This document shows positions 1 to 13,699 of a DNA stretch of 64,000 bases, piece after piece. The notes under the pieces were generated by a model. It was not told the DNA's origin. It did not search any database and saw only the letters and a list, made by a program, of their open reading frames with translations. The stretch comes from Atopsyche davidsoni (taxonomy: Eukaryota > Arthropoda > Insecta > Trichoptera > Hydrobiosidae). Where the stretch lies: the NCBI GenBank assembly GCA_022113835.1, contig JAILWY010000012.1, forward strand, positions 8,556,001 to 8,620,000. Reading direction: 5' to 3'. A program made the translations under genes and the position numbers. How positions within the stretch are numbered: position 1 is the stretch's first letter; every line of letters begins with the position of its first letter.

Positions 1-559
1 TAACGGAAACTTTGATGCATACAATATTATAAAATAGGGCAAAAAATAAGGTGGCGTGTCCTAAATATTATAAAGGGAATTTATCAATTATGTATGAGGT
101 ATGCCTCATTATATGTGTACTTTTTAGTACGATCTTTCAAATGAAACATTGCAAAATTATGAGAATTTAGTTTACAAAACGTTGTTGGTGGGATATAAAA
201 ATTTAATTATTTAAATTATATGTTTAATAATACAACAAAAACCTTTATGTACTGATCAAAATATGCAGTTGCATCTAGATGGAGAAGTTATATGTATTCG
301 CAGAAAAAAATGGAGCATGTACATCACGGCAGTCAAAAAAATATTTATTTATTTTGTATTAAAATTTGATCAATTTCTTGTGATTATTTGTGATATTTGG
401 CTTTACAATATATGCCCAATAAAAACTTTATAAGTGATTGTTGTATAATATATTTTATCGATCATCATCAAATGGATACGAAATAATATGGATGACACGT
501 TATAAGGGATATTCAGTTTTTAGAAATGCGATGAAAGCAATTATAGCCTAAATGTACTC
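1..559. other. AT-rich non-coding DNA
   Basis: No open frame, repeat boundary or RNA gene can be supported here. The sequence is AT-rich with short A and T runs. Confidence 0.6.
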
Positions 560-880
560 ATACACGAGTGCGTCCCAATATAGCACAAGCACAGGAACTT
601 GGGTTTTTGAAATCACAGCGTCATGGCATGGCGCGTCCGCAGGTGCTTGGCTGGCCGGGCCCCGACCCCTCGAGCGCTGCTCGGTGTATATATAGCCGAG
701 AGCCCCACGGGCGCGGCCCCGGCCGGGGGCAGGTGTGCTGGCATTTCCGAATGGGGCGAGATCTGCACCGTTACGTGCGTCAAGCTATGCGACACCGTGT
801 CCTCGCTGATGGAACGCGTCTCGCGAGATGAGCAGGCATGCAGGATGAGAGCGCTCAGGGTGAATAGATAAGAATTACGA
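560..880. other. GC-rich island, candidate regulatory element
   Basis: A sharp rise in GC and CpG is seen against AT-rich flanks. It contains a TATA-like GTATATATAG flanked by CTCGG and CCGAG, so the TATA lies in the loop of a small 5 bp hairpin around 680-702. Overlapping open frames on both strands are what GC-rich DNA with few stops gives, and none resembles a known protein. Read as a possible promoter or enhancer; transcription is not shown. Confidence 0.35.
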
Positions 881-2269
881 AATTGGGACTCAGAGTGACT
901 CGCGCTATTGAGTTGAGATAAAAGTAATGAGTAGCGCAAGTATTAAAAAAAAATTATTCATAATAGTTTTTTTTATAAAGTAATTCACCATAAAAAATTT
1001 TAAAAATATATACGAAGATGAAAGTACGAAAGCAATGTCCGAATATATTTCATTATTTACTTACGAATTAGAAGTTAAGATTTTTTTTTTCTACTATGCA
1101 TAGACAATGCAGAATAGGTACATATCCGACTTTTGCTAAGGTCCCTTGGCGCTATGAAAGGAATAAATGATTTCTTCGGTTCATATCAAACACGTGCTCC
1201 CTTGACTATTGTTCAGCACAAGAATGGACCGTAGCAGCTGCCGAGCGGCTAAGTCGCAATTTTAAGATGTTGTGCAACGACCTATGAAATCATGAAATAA
1301 ACCAGCGGTTTTGAATTGACTAAAGATGCTCCCTCTACGAGCTAAACAGCCTAACGTGTATCAATGTACTCAATTGGTTCTAAAATAATTTCACAGAGAC
1401 ATTATTTTTTTATATTTAGATATTTTCTTTCATTCAGTTACGGAAATATTTATACATTCTTTTAATGAATAGCAGGAGAAGCGATTCTTTGTTTTTATTA
1501 ACTATGTATTTACATTAAATTGATTTAAAAGAACTATTTATTTTAGCCCATAAAATATAACTTACCACATTTTGGTATAAGTCACCAAGCGTACAGGCAA
1601 AGTGCACGAAATCTGCGGCGGTTCTTTTTTTTATGACATTTTTTTTGCATTTTATCCAAGAAAGCTCGCGTCGGGGCCAGGTGACGAGTTTCGCAGCTAA
1701 ACTGGCACAATGGCTCCTCTGGGCCCTTCTTACTCTTTGCTAATACAATGTGAAAAAATCTCCAATGGAAGTCCGTTTGCGAGAGCATTCCCGCTGTGCT
1801 TTCGCCTCACACAGCATCTGCGCTGAATTCAATTAGTTTGATTGAGCAACTTGTAAGACAAATATCTATTGTAAATGTAATACATGCTACCACTGTGCAC
1901 TTGTTAGGCACTTTAAAAACTTCAGAACTTCTTTTTTTATATAAATTATTTATAACTTCGTATATAGTATAATGCGTTTTTTTATTTTTATAATAAAAAC
2001 GGATCTTTCTATATAAGGGGTACAAAGAAAAAAATTCTCGTTAATACTTTAGCAATATAAATATCAAATAAAATCGTAGCCACAATGTAAGAAAATTATT
2101 CAAATGTGTAATTATTTTAATACATAAAACATGTTACAATATTTTATTGCTTAAATTTTTTATGGTTTTTGGTACAGCTATAAAACTGAGCGCACAGACT
2201 TTCGTACATTCCAGGCATTTTGTATCGTCAGGTACAAGATCGGTACCTTTACTTTACGAACTTCAGTTC
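881..2269. other. AT-rich non-coding DNA
   Basis: Mostly AT-rich. A moderately GC-richer part at about 1120-1370 and another at 1590-1800 have no recognisable coding content. No TE ends were found. Confidence 0.5.
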
Positions 2270-2700
2270 TTTTCAAAAAAAAAAAAAAATTAAGGCGACT
2301 ATCGTAAAATAATAATGTTCCCATTCACCGTTGGCATTTGATTGTTCGCGCGGATATACCGGCGGACTGCGTAACCTCACACCTGTTGTCGTCCCTCTTC
2401 GCTCTGAGCTCTCGCGGTAGGACGTGACGCGGTGAAAAGAGACGGGCGTGTATTCAGATGAGCCTGAAATCACGGCAAGTGTGTGTGCCTAAAGACGTAT
2501 TGTGTGCGCACAATGGTTTTTTTGCGCTTAGCTCGTTCACAAAGAGCCCGCCATAAAGTTTGCTCCGTAAATTCGACAGGTAGGAATTGTGAACGTTTTA
2601 CGAGGACCTGCTCGTACGCGCGTATTGTGCGAATTCTTGCGAGCTGCAAATCATCTCCAGAATCAATTTCACGTGATTTATGATAAATATATTAGCGCAT
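2270..2700. other. GC-rich island, promoter- or enhancer-like
   Basis: The part at 2330-2690 is CpG-rich and follows a poly-A run at 2276-2289. It contains a broken palindrome ATTGTG-TGCG-CACAAT near 2499-2514. Short open frames do not resemble known proteins. It could be a transcription start region or a conserved element. Confidence 0.3.
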
Positions 2701-3875
2701 TGATGCTTCTCGGAATACATCATACCGTAGTTGTAAAAAATATTATTCATAGTAATAAAACGATATTTTATTAGTCAATTCTATTTTGTTGTAAAACATG
2801 CATTAACCTGAAAATATTTTATTATTTCATATTTTATGGTAATAAAATGTATTCCGAGACATCAAATGAATTATCAATAAATTTACATAAGAGTTTGTCC
2901 ATAAAATTGAAACCTACGCACCTATTACAGAATTTATCCTCTTGTAAAAAAAAATGTCGTCGGTGAGTTCCAACTTTTAAAATATAATAATCATTGAATT
3001 TACGAATGCTTCATTAAGAAAGTGATATACCTGAGGAAAACTTAATTTAAATAAATATATTGAGAAAAATTGTCTCAACCGTATTGACAAAAGGGTGAAT
3101 GGTTTGTTAGCTGGTTCTCCTGTTCTCCGTATCACCCCTAAGGAGAGAGGGACGCGCACGTGGAGATGCACGTGCTCACGCGCGGGCCTTAGATTGGCTG
3201 ACACATTTAGAGGTAGAGTGGGTACTTTACGCTCACATGCACTTCCAAAACTTCAAAAGTATTATTCAGAATCAATCACTAAATCTAATAGTTTTATGAC
3301 GCCATACTGTGCGACTCGTTCAGTAATATTACAATAACAATTTAATAACGTAGTCATAGTCATCTCCATTTTCTGTGTAGTCGTACACTTAAGCAAATAA
3401 TAATTTTGTGTCGCTTCTATATATAAGTAATGGTTAGAAAGATTTTGAAAATAATAATAATTGAAAATAAGTCTCTGACTTAAACAAAACAAGGTTTACC
3501 GAAAACTTAGCTAATGAATCCGTGGTAGCACATTTACAAACCACGCTTTTTACTGATGACTGAATATAACAGTAAGAATCCAATATAAACAATATTGCGA
3601 CATTTCCAACCGAAAACTTGTCGAGTTTATATGAAATTAAATCTCAAAATAGTCTCAAACATTTGTAATAGCAACGTGTGACATCTACTTATTTATTATT
3701 CTGAATATTTGAGTCCTATATACATTGAATTTTTCTTGTCTAAAAATATATCAAAGCATACGAACATTTATGATTAATAAACGCCTTGTATAGGAAACAT
3801 CGAATACGTGCTCGGTCATTTATCGTTAAGTGGTTTACATTTAGTTTTTGCAACAAAAAAAATTGAATATGACGA
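2701..3875. other. AT-rich DNA with a small GC-richer block
   Basis: Mostly AT-rich. A block at about 3090-3245 is richer in GC and contains CACGTG-type E-boxes (GCACGTGGAG and GCACGTGCTC near 3156-3177). No coding content is recognised. Confidence 0.4.
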
Positions 3876-4110
3876 TTTACTGTGAGGAGAAATTTTGAGA
3901 ATCGCAGCTTCGGAAATCCCGGCGCGTGTCCCGGAAATGCTATTTTAAATACGAGCGACATTCGTAAATGGTACAGGGATGGGAGGATAATGCAGCTACC
4001 GGAAGTGGAAGCTCAAGGGTCGGGCAGCGGCCGGAGCCGGTGTGGCCGGGCAGCCTGCCGGAGTAACCCGACCCCGAGAAGCGATTGATTCCATGCAAAT
4101 GGCGGCCTCC
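3876..4110. promoter_or_regulatory. Candidate cis-regulatory module with octamer and Pho/YY1-like sites
   Basis: A GC-rich island. Seen directly are an ETS-like CCGGAAGT, a GATTGATT (Exd/Hox-like) followed by a perfect POU octamer ATGCAAAT at 4093-4100, and, overlapping its end, AAATGGCGGC, which matches the Pho/YY1 consensus. Tightly packed developmental transcription factor sites suggest an enhancer or Polycomb-type element. Function is inferred from motifs only. Confidence 0.4.
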
Positions 4111-4392
4111 ACAAAGGGTTCAGTCCTTTAATATATAATTTCATATTTTAATGTTTGAACGCTGCCGGTATTCAATTGAGTTTTTTCAGCTGTCGGAACG
4201 CCTGTTGATTTTTGTATTGCTGGTTAGAGAAACAATGGCGGCACGCGCCTCCAGTTCCAACTGCACCGCTGGTAACCGATGGATCATATTAATCATATTT
4301 ATGAAAATAAAATATATGATTAAAAACCAAAATATATTCTTGCTATTTACAATTGACAGGGATAAAAGAATATAATAATAAGCATAATTTAG

Positions 4393-4460
4393 CCGCCCCG
4401 TTCTTTAGTGGTTAGCTCGCTTATCTGCCAAGAGGTTGTAAGCTCGAATCGTGGTGAAGC
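4393..4460 (+). repeat. tRNA-like segment, probable SINE head (tRNA-Gly-like)
   Basis: An A-box-like TTAGTGGTTAGCTCG is followed by an anticodon-loop-like CTGCCAA (GCC, glycine). A B-box-like GCTCGAATC lies about 40 nt further on, then an A-rich run. The acceptor stem does not close, so this is not a functional tRNA. It fits a decayed tRNA-derived SINE head or tRNA pseudogene with an internal RNA polymerase III promoter. Confidence 0.4.
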
Positions 4461-4469
4461 AATAAAAAA

Positions 4470-7400
4470 AAGTTTTTCAAGACCGTTTGCTTATAAAATG
4501 TCTAGGTATTCTATTTCTGTTGCAGATTTTTTTTATTTCCTTAATCACGATATAAATTTCGGGACATTTTAAACCGGACACAGTCGCTATTGTCATTGAA
4601 TACTTCTTAAATATCTCCTAGTTTATTTTATTTCATTTTTAATTTAACTCAGAAGAGAATTAAAAAAAACTCCTATATTTGTATAAAAATATAATACATA
4701 TAAACCACTTTTAAATAATTCGAAATAAATCTTACCTTATTGATATGAAAGCCTTTTTATATTCATCACTTAGTTGGCTTTTTATTTCACAGCTCATCCA
4801 TTGTTTTTGCACAACTAATTTTGTAAGTAACAAATGAAACAGTGCAGCTTTTAAACTTGCACAATTCACCCGCTTATCTACTTCCATTTTCTTGCTAAAA
4901 TCCCATAATTATATTTTTAATGGTTTGAAAACGAAATACTCAAGAATGAAACGAAACATCAACCCGCGTTTGCGCCAGGTAAACAAAATATTTCAAAATA
5001 ACGCAAAATATTAATATGCACTTATTCGACGTGATTCTAAGGATGTGTGTAACGTAGCTTGCGTTTACTTTCTGTTATCGAGAGATTAAATTTTTATGTG
5101 AATGCAGTATTTGTTCAAAAGTCCCATGGGTATTTCTTTAAATATTTACAATTTCATATAGTGATAAAGATGTTCTAAATACTGAGAAATAACAGAGCAT
5201 TCACCCTGCATGTAACAAGAACGCTACAAATTACACTGTATTATTCAGGGGGGGAATATACATTTCTTTGATAAACATTAATTATTAATCTATTATTTGC
5301 TGACGAAATGAAAGTTTTGTATCCACTTAAAGCTAGAGATAAAAATAGATGATTTAAAAAATAATTTCTAAAATTTCAACGTTACTTGTCTGAAAATTAA
5401 ATAAATCAATAATTTTCACAAAAATACCATACAATCTATTGCCACCGGAAAGTAATTTCAGAAAAAAAAAAAAACAAAATAATTAAATATAGCCATTCAT
5501 ATCTCGTATAAAGAAGCTAAAAATAAACGAAAACGATTGTGTAGAAACAAGTAGTATTTATTATAGATCAATATTACTTATAATTTCGACACAATCTTTG
5601 CATGTCATATAAATGTGCAACTTTTAAAAAGAAGGACTTAGTGAAAAAATGGAAATATACTGTTTTAAAAATATTTTTTTGCTGATTACGATCTTTTAAG
5701 CGTGAGAAAAAATAGAATACATATTCGTTAATTTAATACTTATAGCTATAAGACAGATCACAAAGCCCACTTGAATGTACCCTTAGTGCTTTCATAGACA
5801 ACGAAGCTTTTTTTATGACAAGGCTCTAGCGTTTCAGATAATAAATAAATCTACAAACATGATTATTTTAGATGTTGAGGCTTTCTCCAACCATATGCAT
5901 CACACCCAACACCCACACTGGTCTAATCGCTTTTCGAAGGCACTTTATGCACCTTTATCCAATAGAGTACTCCGATATCAGATACGAATCAAAGTGTTCG
6001 TAACGCAACATCTGCCGCTATCGTGATATTTACATTATAAGATCCTAGATATTACATTACACTGGAGCATATTGTGCTAAGCTGTTAACACAGGCCATAG
6101 GAGTACTGTGTTTATTACAAATTAAGTCACTACAAATTTTATTATGAGCAGGTACTTGTTTTAAATAATAATAATGTATCTGCGTATTTTACATCATGTT
6201 TTACATGCACTTTTTTTTAGAATAAATAAACTTAATACTTCATGTTATATACACGTCTATTTTGAATAAATTCCGGTCTTTTAAATCATGGACAGAGTAA
6301 TTGCTAATGTAAAAGTTAATACAAACTCATAAATTAAACAATAATTGTAAGAGTGGATATATATTAAAATATACGTTTAAAGTATGTATACAAATATTTT
6401 ATAAATATATGTATTTGAAAAGCCAATACGATATTATTTGTGTTAATATAATTATTAAAAAATTTACACTTTCATTGATGAAAAAAGATCTTTCAACCAT
6501 GGTAAAAAAATCTGTAGTCTTCAAGAAATAACGCTTCATTCAATCTGAGTAATGCGTTCGGTTTCTTATCATTAACAGTTATTCTGAAACCATTTTTCAA
6601 TATAAAATCTTTAAAAGATGATGATTTGGAAAATAATTAAAATAAACACAAAAAATAGATTCTCAAGCTGCAGAAATTTAATAAGTTCTTTATATGTTTC
6701 TTTTTATACGAAATAGATCGACTGTACACGATCGATATTTTTTGCATGATGAAATGAATCGATATAAAAAAACTCACACTATGAGCGGTACTCATACGAA
6801 CAGTATCTAAAACACCACTCGATCATAATTTATTTAACTAGATATGATCCAAAAAAACAAAGCATCGTTTGAATACTTTACATTGCAAAAAACAGAGATC
6901 ATAGATCAGCCCATATCCCAATATCTGTGGCGGTACTTGCATACATGAGACCTCTTTACTGTAATGGCATTATTCACACCAAGCAGGGCGTTGTTACGAG
7001 TTCCTAATTGACCATATTATTGATTATAAACAACCGAATACTGAAGGCACTAATGATCGATTGTCTTCCAATCTACCTGTACCATCGACTATTTGGCTAA
7101 GTGTGCTTTGGAATATAAAAAGAGTATCTAAGATCAACAGAGCTGGGTGGTCCACTCTCTGTGATGAAACTCATTCACCTGTAGTCACTAGAGGTGTGGT
7201 CGATCACTGCCTTATGTGGAAGTGCAACAGCTCACTCATGCAATACATGGACCAGATAACTTGTTACTGTTATTGTTCCGTATGCCTTATGTAGACTTCA
7301 TCGTTAATTTACCGAAAAAATAAAAGTAAATTAAGTTTTTGGTAAAATGAGTACAACAAACTGATGATCGTGAGAACGATGTTATTTTTTTTGTTGTTAT

Positions 7401-10290
7401 AAATACGAATCAATTTTATATTTATACTTTTTTTTACATATGCCTTTAAGTATAAAGACCTCCAAGTTTCATTTAGATTTCCTCCATTAGTACATCAGGG
7501 TTTTTTTTTCGCAAAGTTGCCCACGATAGACACTCCAATGAACTATTTATTGGTGGTCTGGGTATCATGCTGCACATATGCAAATATTTTAATATTTCAA
7601 ATCCACAATCCAGTTTATATATACATATTTCTTGAATTGTTGTGTGATATTAAAAGCATCAGGTACTTTATAGCAGCATCCTAGTTGCTGTCGGTTAATC
7701 TCCAATTGATACAATGATATCCTTAGAAATATCAAATATATAAATTTAATTTATCTATCTCTTTAAAAATAATATCTTATGGCTAAAACTAAAAAAGGGG
7801 TATAATTTTATTTAAATCACAGAGAAAATGATTGGTTGGTTGTTTTTATAAGTAGTATAAAATATTACTTTTCAAACACATAATCGTACACATATAAAAA
7901 ATATAGAGTAAGCAAAACTCATGACTCATGTATTCATATAATATGTATTTATGGGTAATAGATAAATGTAGATTGCAAAAAAGTTTTCAAAGTTCACTTA
8001 TCAAATAACTTAATAATATCCTATTAATAATAATATATTATTATTTTTTTATATGATCATGAGTATAATCGTCTTAAATAATATTTTAAATTTAATTTTC
8101 CGAAAGTGTCCGGAACTTTGTTACATATAATATAAAATTCGACCTTCCACATGTAAAAATAACGATAGAATTATTCAATTGATTGTTTCTAAGTAGAGAA
8201 CGATCCATTCGGCAGGTTATATGGACTTCAATTATAAATAAATAATGTATTATACAATAACAGGCGCCTTGCATAATTGCTGTTATTATTCAATTGAATA
8301 ATGATTTTGGAATTGATTAATATGCAGCTAAACGCTTTTTTGTACATTGAAAAAATGCATCCGAGCAATAACTGCATTGAGGTATATATGATTTTGGAAA
8401 AAAAACTGATTATATCCAAGCGATCGATCTGAATATTAAATATTTAACAATGCAGTCAAGAAGTTATTTATTGAACGCTCATTGTGATTAATATGCTAAG
8501 CAACAAATGAAATAAAAAAAATGGCTACAAGTTTGTACGTAGGTGTTTAATAATATTGTTAGGGCAAGTGTCGATATGGTTCTATTGTTATATGTAATAC
8601 TAAAAAAATCTTATGGTAATTTCGAAGCAACAGTTAATATTTTCATACCAACATTAAACTATTAAATCGATTTAAGCTTATACAAAAAAGTTGATTTCAT
8701 ACAAACGATAAATAAAACAATTTCTTAAATAACTAAATAGATACTCGATGTCTATATTTTATTATACGTGCTACTTTTTTATGTATAAAGAAATCTGGGC
8801 ATATTTTCTTAGTGATTATGCCGCGTCAAGTTATTATTAATGTGTTTGTTAAAATATATAAAAAGGATCTTCAAAACTTGAAAACAGCTATGTTCTAAAA
8901 AAATTGTATACCTGAAATTGAAGTCAAGCTTAGATAATATAAAAAATTATTTTAAAGCAAGTGAGATTAATAAATTTTGCTTTATAATATTAAAATTTAA
9001 GCAACTTTTTTTAGCAGTCCCAATACCAATTTTGTAAAACTATTACTTTAACGTTATTATCTACGCCAAGCCAAAAAAAGCCCTGGTTTCTGGAAGGAGC
9101 TTCCGAGAGATAAAAACCTTTGTGGAAGACGAGAAATAATTTAAAAGAATTGTTAATTTATAGTATCTGATTTTAATCGTATTTAATTTAAATTAATACA
9201 ATTCAATAAAATATAAGCAAAATATTTTTATACCACAGAAATAATCAAAGTGCGTATCTGTGCATGTGTGCGTTATTTCATTTAAAATAACACTCAAAAG
9301 CTTTTTGCCTAAAAGCTGCAAATTCATAAAGCAGTGCACCGTTATTTATTATGATTACATTATGTGCTCTAAAAATACCGACGGGGCGAGCAACAAAAGA
9401 AGCTCGCAGTTGCCAACGGTAAGCGCAAAAGGCGTGCAAAAAACATTTTTTTGATTAAGTATTATTTATAAATTTAATCTCTATGCAACATTTTTTAGTA
9501 CATCAGTATTTAATCGGACAAATATCGACAATTCAAGGAATAATTATCATCGATGCGAATCAGATTTATTTTATATGTATTTATTCTTAATTATTTATCT
9601 GAGTAAATCAGAATAAAAATTAGAAATTGTTCTTATGCACGGAATGATAATGCATATGTATATCTCCAAATTACGTAAATATTATATTCACTTAAAATGG
9701 ATAGTGAATTTTCGTTTAATAATCACCTCAATAAAGTTCAATCAATTAAGCCAACTAACCATATTAAAAAAAAAATAAGTTTCAGTGTGCTCATACAACA
9801 TGATATTTTTTATTACTCTATAAATAACTCAAATATTGAATATAAACAGTATATGTCGCATGTGCAATACTTCAACGTAAATAAAAATTACTATCATAAC
9901 GTGTGATTGATACGGTGTTCATTGCAATAAATGAAATGTATTCCTGTTGCTTGAATTATTATGCGGAAGTGGCGGACATCCTTTAATTTAAAATACAATT
10001 TTATAGTGATTCCATATTTGCTACAAAAAAATATTGAAAATCCAAATAAATTTATTGACTTTTATCAACCAATGCTTTCTTAATGAAAACCGATAAACGA
10101 TATTGTAAATAAATAGATATAATTGTTTTTTTTTTTTTTTGTGATTTAGCATTATGTTAAATTTGGCACTAAGAATTCTTGTCACGATATGCTAGCTGGT
10201 TCTTGGAATACACGACTCAACGCCCTCGAATAAAGTGCAAAATACATTTTCATCACATCTAATACAAATATTTTGTTTTAATTTGAGAGA
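4470..10290. other. Long AT-rich gene-free stretch
   Basis: No supported gene lies in nearly 6 kb. GC-richer patches lie at about 5880-6110 and 6880-7290; the latter is rich in GATC/ATCGA words and holds a 77-codon open frame (7061-7294) that I do not recognise. Small perfect palindromes occur at about 8028-8047 (AATAATAATATATTATTATT) and 8286-8303 (ATTATTCAATTGAATAAT). A 17-nt poly-T run ends near 10140. Confidence 0.5.
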
Positions 10291-10299
10291 TAGGTTATA

Positions 10300-10440
10300 T
10301 ATTTTTTTTTTGCGCGCCACTGTCGGTGCGCTGGCATGTCGCGTGCCCACGTGCGACAGCTGATCGGTCGGTTTTCTCTCAAGGGCACCTTGTAGCTCCT
10401 CACGTGGTATTTCTATAGACATAGCGCACAGCGGGTAAAA
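10300..10440. other. Small GC-rich island
   Basis: CpG-rich, with CCCACGTGCG and TCACGTGG E-box-like words and a CAGCTG. It follows a T-run. It may be a regulatory element; no coding content is recognised. Confidence 0.3.
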
Positions 10441-12540
10441 AATAGATTTATTTTCGATACCATAAATTCATAATAATTTTATTAGCCGCTTTCAGAAAGA
10501 TTTTTTATACATTTTCTTTTCAAAAACAATCAATACAAATAAAATTAACTAATTCAACTTAAAAACCATACTTTTTTAAAAATTCAATAATTTACGTGAG
10601 CTTTGTTTTTATTTCAAACATTTTATAAATTGTCGTTTAGGTATCCGTATTATTAACAAAGCCGTTTTATTCTTTCATTACACTTTCCAAGAGAAAGTTT
10701 TGTAAAAATGACATTAAAAGAAAATATATATTATTTTTTCCGTATAAAAACATTTTTAGCTAATATTCATTGGGGGTTTTTGTACGTTTATTTGGTACTT
10801 CAATCATATTTCGGTTTATCAAAAACCTTCTTCAATTATATGGTACAATGCAAACCCCATACAGTTCATAACTGATGGTGACATCAATTTTATTCATACT
10901 TGTATTGAAAACATCAAAACTAAATTAAATTCAAAATTCATAACTAACATAGGCTAAATAATATTTTCTATTTACCAGTTTTTCGAATTAGTATAGTCTT
11001 GGCACCACGCATAAACTACGAAATACTGATTGTTTTTATGTACCCTGAAATTATTAATCCTTTTAAATTTATATTTATCAGCAAAAACAATATTATTGTA
11101 GAAGAGCTTTTTATCTTCATTAAACTGGTTATTATAATCATACCCGCTATTGTTGGGGTATATTTCAGTGTGACAACCCTTATCTAGTTTTCATAATCGT
11201 TCGGCAAATAGCTTTTACTGACATGTGCAAAGTTTGGTAGCCACGGGTGGTAAAATGGTCGAATTTGCAGCCGTCATCACATCACTACTGTACACCGATT
11301 AGTGGATACTTTATGAATTGGCGAAACAAGCAAATTCATATCATGCATAATCATGATCAAGACCCACCTGAAAAAACTGGAATTATTTGTAATTAACGTG
11401 GCATTAACTCTAAAAATGACAAACCTATTTTTTAATTTAACACATTAATCAAGATGAGTAAATTTTTTTTTGACTTATCAATACACATTTTAATATATTC
11501 CACTTACATACACGGAGAGCCTTTACAAAATTTAAAATAACATGAGCTTGATTAATTATAATTAATAATAAGTAATTATAACTTATATTTCTAAATATTC
11601 CTCTTATTTTCATTTATTGATACTGTACTGTGACTCCCAAGTTCGCCGACTGTACGTACACCCGAAAGCAGATGCACAGATATACTTTCAAAATTAATAT
11701 TGTTACCGAGGTGATTTTTTTTTAATATTAACAATAGACGTGCAGGCCATGCCCAAGGTAGTCTGACATCCTACCAGCCGTCACTCCTGGAAACCTGCTC
11801 GATCCGCCATTATTGCAGACCTCGGATGTGTTTTTTGTCAGGCGAAATATTGTCTGCTCGCTACGTGTAATGATATCAATGAAAAATGTATATTCATGTT
11901 ACTGATATTTACAATTTTAATCAAATAAAAAATATATTTTTCAATAAGTTTATTAAAATATAATTATTTACTCATGTGTGCGTTATTGAGAGTCCTTCTC
12001 TCAAATAGAGGCATTTTTGAAAAAAATATTTGAGGCATTTAATTTATTATAAATATTTTTAATGAAGTCTTTCAGTGTGATGCAATTGTAAAGGTCTACA
12101 AATGGGATGAAATTTTTTAAATATATTTTATTTATGGACTCAATTGAGTGAATCTCTGCAGTCTCTAAATACGTTTATATTTACTTAAACAATTTTTAAA
12201 AATATATGTATTTGAGTAATGATATAAATCTTTATATTTATCAACTAAATTGTCGAAGAGACTATGACAAAAAGAGCTGACTTTGTTTATGAGAACTTTT
12301 AAAATCAATTAAACCATTGGGTGTTCGTTTATTTGTTAATATTCTGCTAGGCGCATAATTATATTTAATTTAAAAAATGTACACGTCTACACAAATAATT
12401 TTGATGCATAGAGAGCAACCAGTTAAAAATTTAAATTCTGTTTAAGCACAGTTTACTGTGTATAGTATATAAAACCCTAATCAACCTCACGTCTATCACA
12501 ACCTTTAGTAAACATTAATATCACCTGGCATAGTTAAACC
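10441..12540. other. AT-rich non-coding DNA
   Basis: AT-rich with moderately GC-richer patches at 11215-11370 and 11640-11870. No TE termini, RNA genes or credible coding frames were found. Confidence 0.5.
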
Positions 12541-12750
12541 TGCTCTCGCATTAGCAGTATCCACAGGCATCTAATTCCAACAGTGAGTGTATGGAAAGTG
12601 CAGTCTGCACCCCCAGATAAAAGCGCATCGAAATGCATCCTGCGCGTACCGGCCTGCGCAGATGCCACGAGGGGTTGGCGCGCGTCGGTGGCGCGAAGGT
12701 GACAGTTGAGCACGACCCCTGATTTTTAGCCAAGCCGATTTATCAGTGAC
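12541..12750. other. GC-richer island
   Basis: A short island of mixed composition including GGCGCGCGTCGG. Open frames here are short and unlike known proteins. Confidence 0.3.
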
Positions 12751-12959
12751 GGAGAGTGAACATATACACTTATTTTTAATTTAATAAAACAATTACACAG
12801 TGTTAAAAAAATTAAATTTAGTATACCAATGTAAATTATTTTTCGTGGATTTTTTATTAATAAATCTAGCGTGTTGTATGCATTATATCATTGTATATTA
12901 CATAACATTGAATTGAATCTATTGTAGTAAATTAATAACACCGACGCATTAAAAAAACA

Positions 12960-13275
12960 TGTCACAATGAAAAGTATCTTGACCCCTTTAGCGACACTGA
13001 AATGGCGTCTTATTACAAGCAAACGGCCGACTAATGAAATGGACTTCCTCGGTCTTATAAAAGACCGATGAAAAGCCGTATCAAGATGGCCGCCCACAAA
13101 GGGAGCTGGGCCGGTGGTGAATGCGCCGGGCACAATGCGCGCCCCTCGCCGCTGCACGCCCGTCCGTCGCAATGCGCGCTTTGTGCAGCGAGTACCTCGC
13201 CATTGTGGAGCGGCGCAGGAGGGTGAATGAGTTCTGGCATTTTCAGGATTACTGCGCAGATGTTTCAGATTCAAG
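12960..13275. promoter_or_regulatory. Candidate regulatory island with TATA in a hairpin and a Pho/YY1-like site
   Basis: A CpG-rich island. At 13049-13068 TCGGTCTT-ATAA-AAGACCGA forms a perfect 8 bp stem, and its loop region carries a consensus TATAAAAG (13056-13063). About 20 bp downstream CAAGATGGCCGCC matches a Pho/YY1 core. A 128-codon reverse frame spans the island but starts at a non-ATG codon and has no recognisable domain. Read as a possible TATA promoter or conserved element. Confidence 0.35.
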
Positions 13276-13699
13276 TTATTTATAATGTTTTATAATTTTT
13301 TTTTATTATTATTCAGATGATTTTCGATTTTCAGCATGTTTTTTAGATAAATCACAAATAGCGATAAAACTTCAGTAAACCGTGAATATTATTTTTTCCA
13401 CTAAATATATAATCGTATTCATTCGTTTTGTAAAAAATGTATTATGATAATTTTTTTTTATATAAACAAAGTACTGCTTAAAGAGCAGCAAAGCCAAATA
13501 CATTAAAATATAAATCGTTTCGTGCATTGTATTTTCTGAAAATACGAGATGCAAGAATGAAGCGAAAAGTTGTAAACAATAAAGAAAAATTCAAGAAAAG
13601 AAAGTCGATTTATCTAATTTTTCTGTCATGCCAAATTTTTATCTGTGATTTAATTTAAATTTTAAGTTCAAGTAAGCGGAGTTATTTTGAAAGAATACC

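Noticed and set aside
1232..1320. tRNA-Leu/Ser-like D arm (TGCCGAGCGGCTAAGTCGC)
   Set aside because: No matching anticodon arm, and the B-box-like word is too far and too degenerate.
2932..2961. Mini-exon-like sequence: TTACAG acceptor, ATGTCGTCG, GTGAGT donor
   Set aside because: Only 30 nt and not linked to any other exon; such signals occur by chance in 64 kb.
4235..4271. ATGGCGGCACGC frame with upstream TTTTTTCAG and downstream GTAACC
   Set aside because: Weak donor and low-information Ala/Ser peptide; not distinguishable from chance.
12888..13274. Reverse 128-codon open frame
   Set aside because: Starts at a non-ATG codon, changes abruptly from GC-driven Arg/Pro-rich to AT-driven residues, and shows no known domain; it follows island composition.
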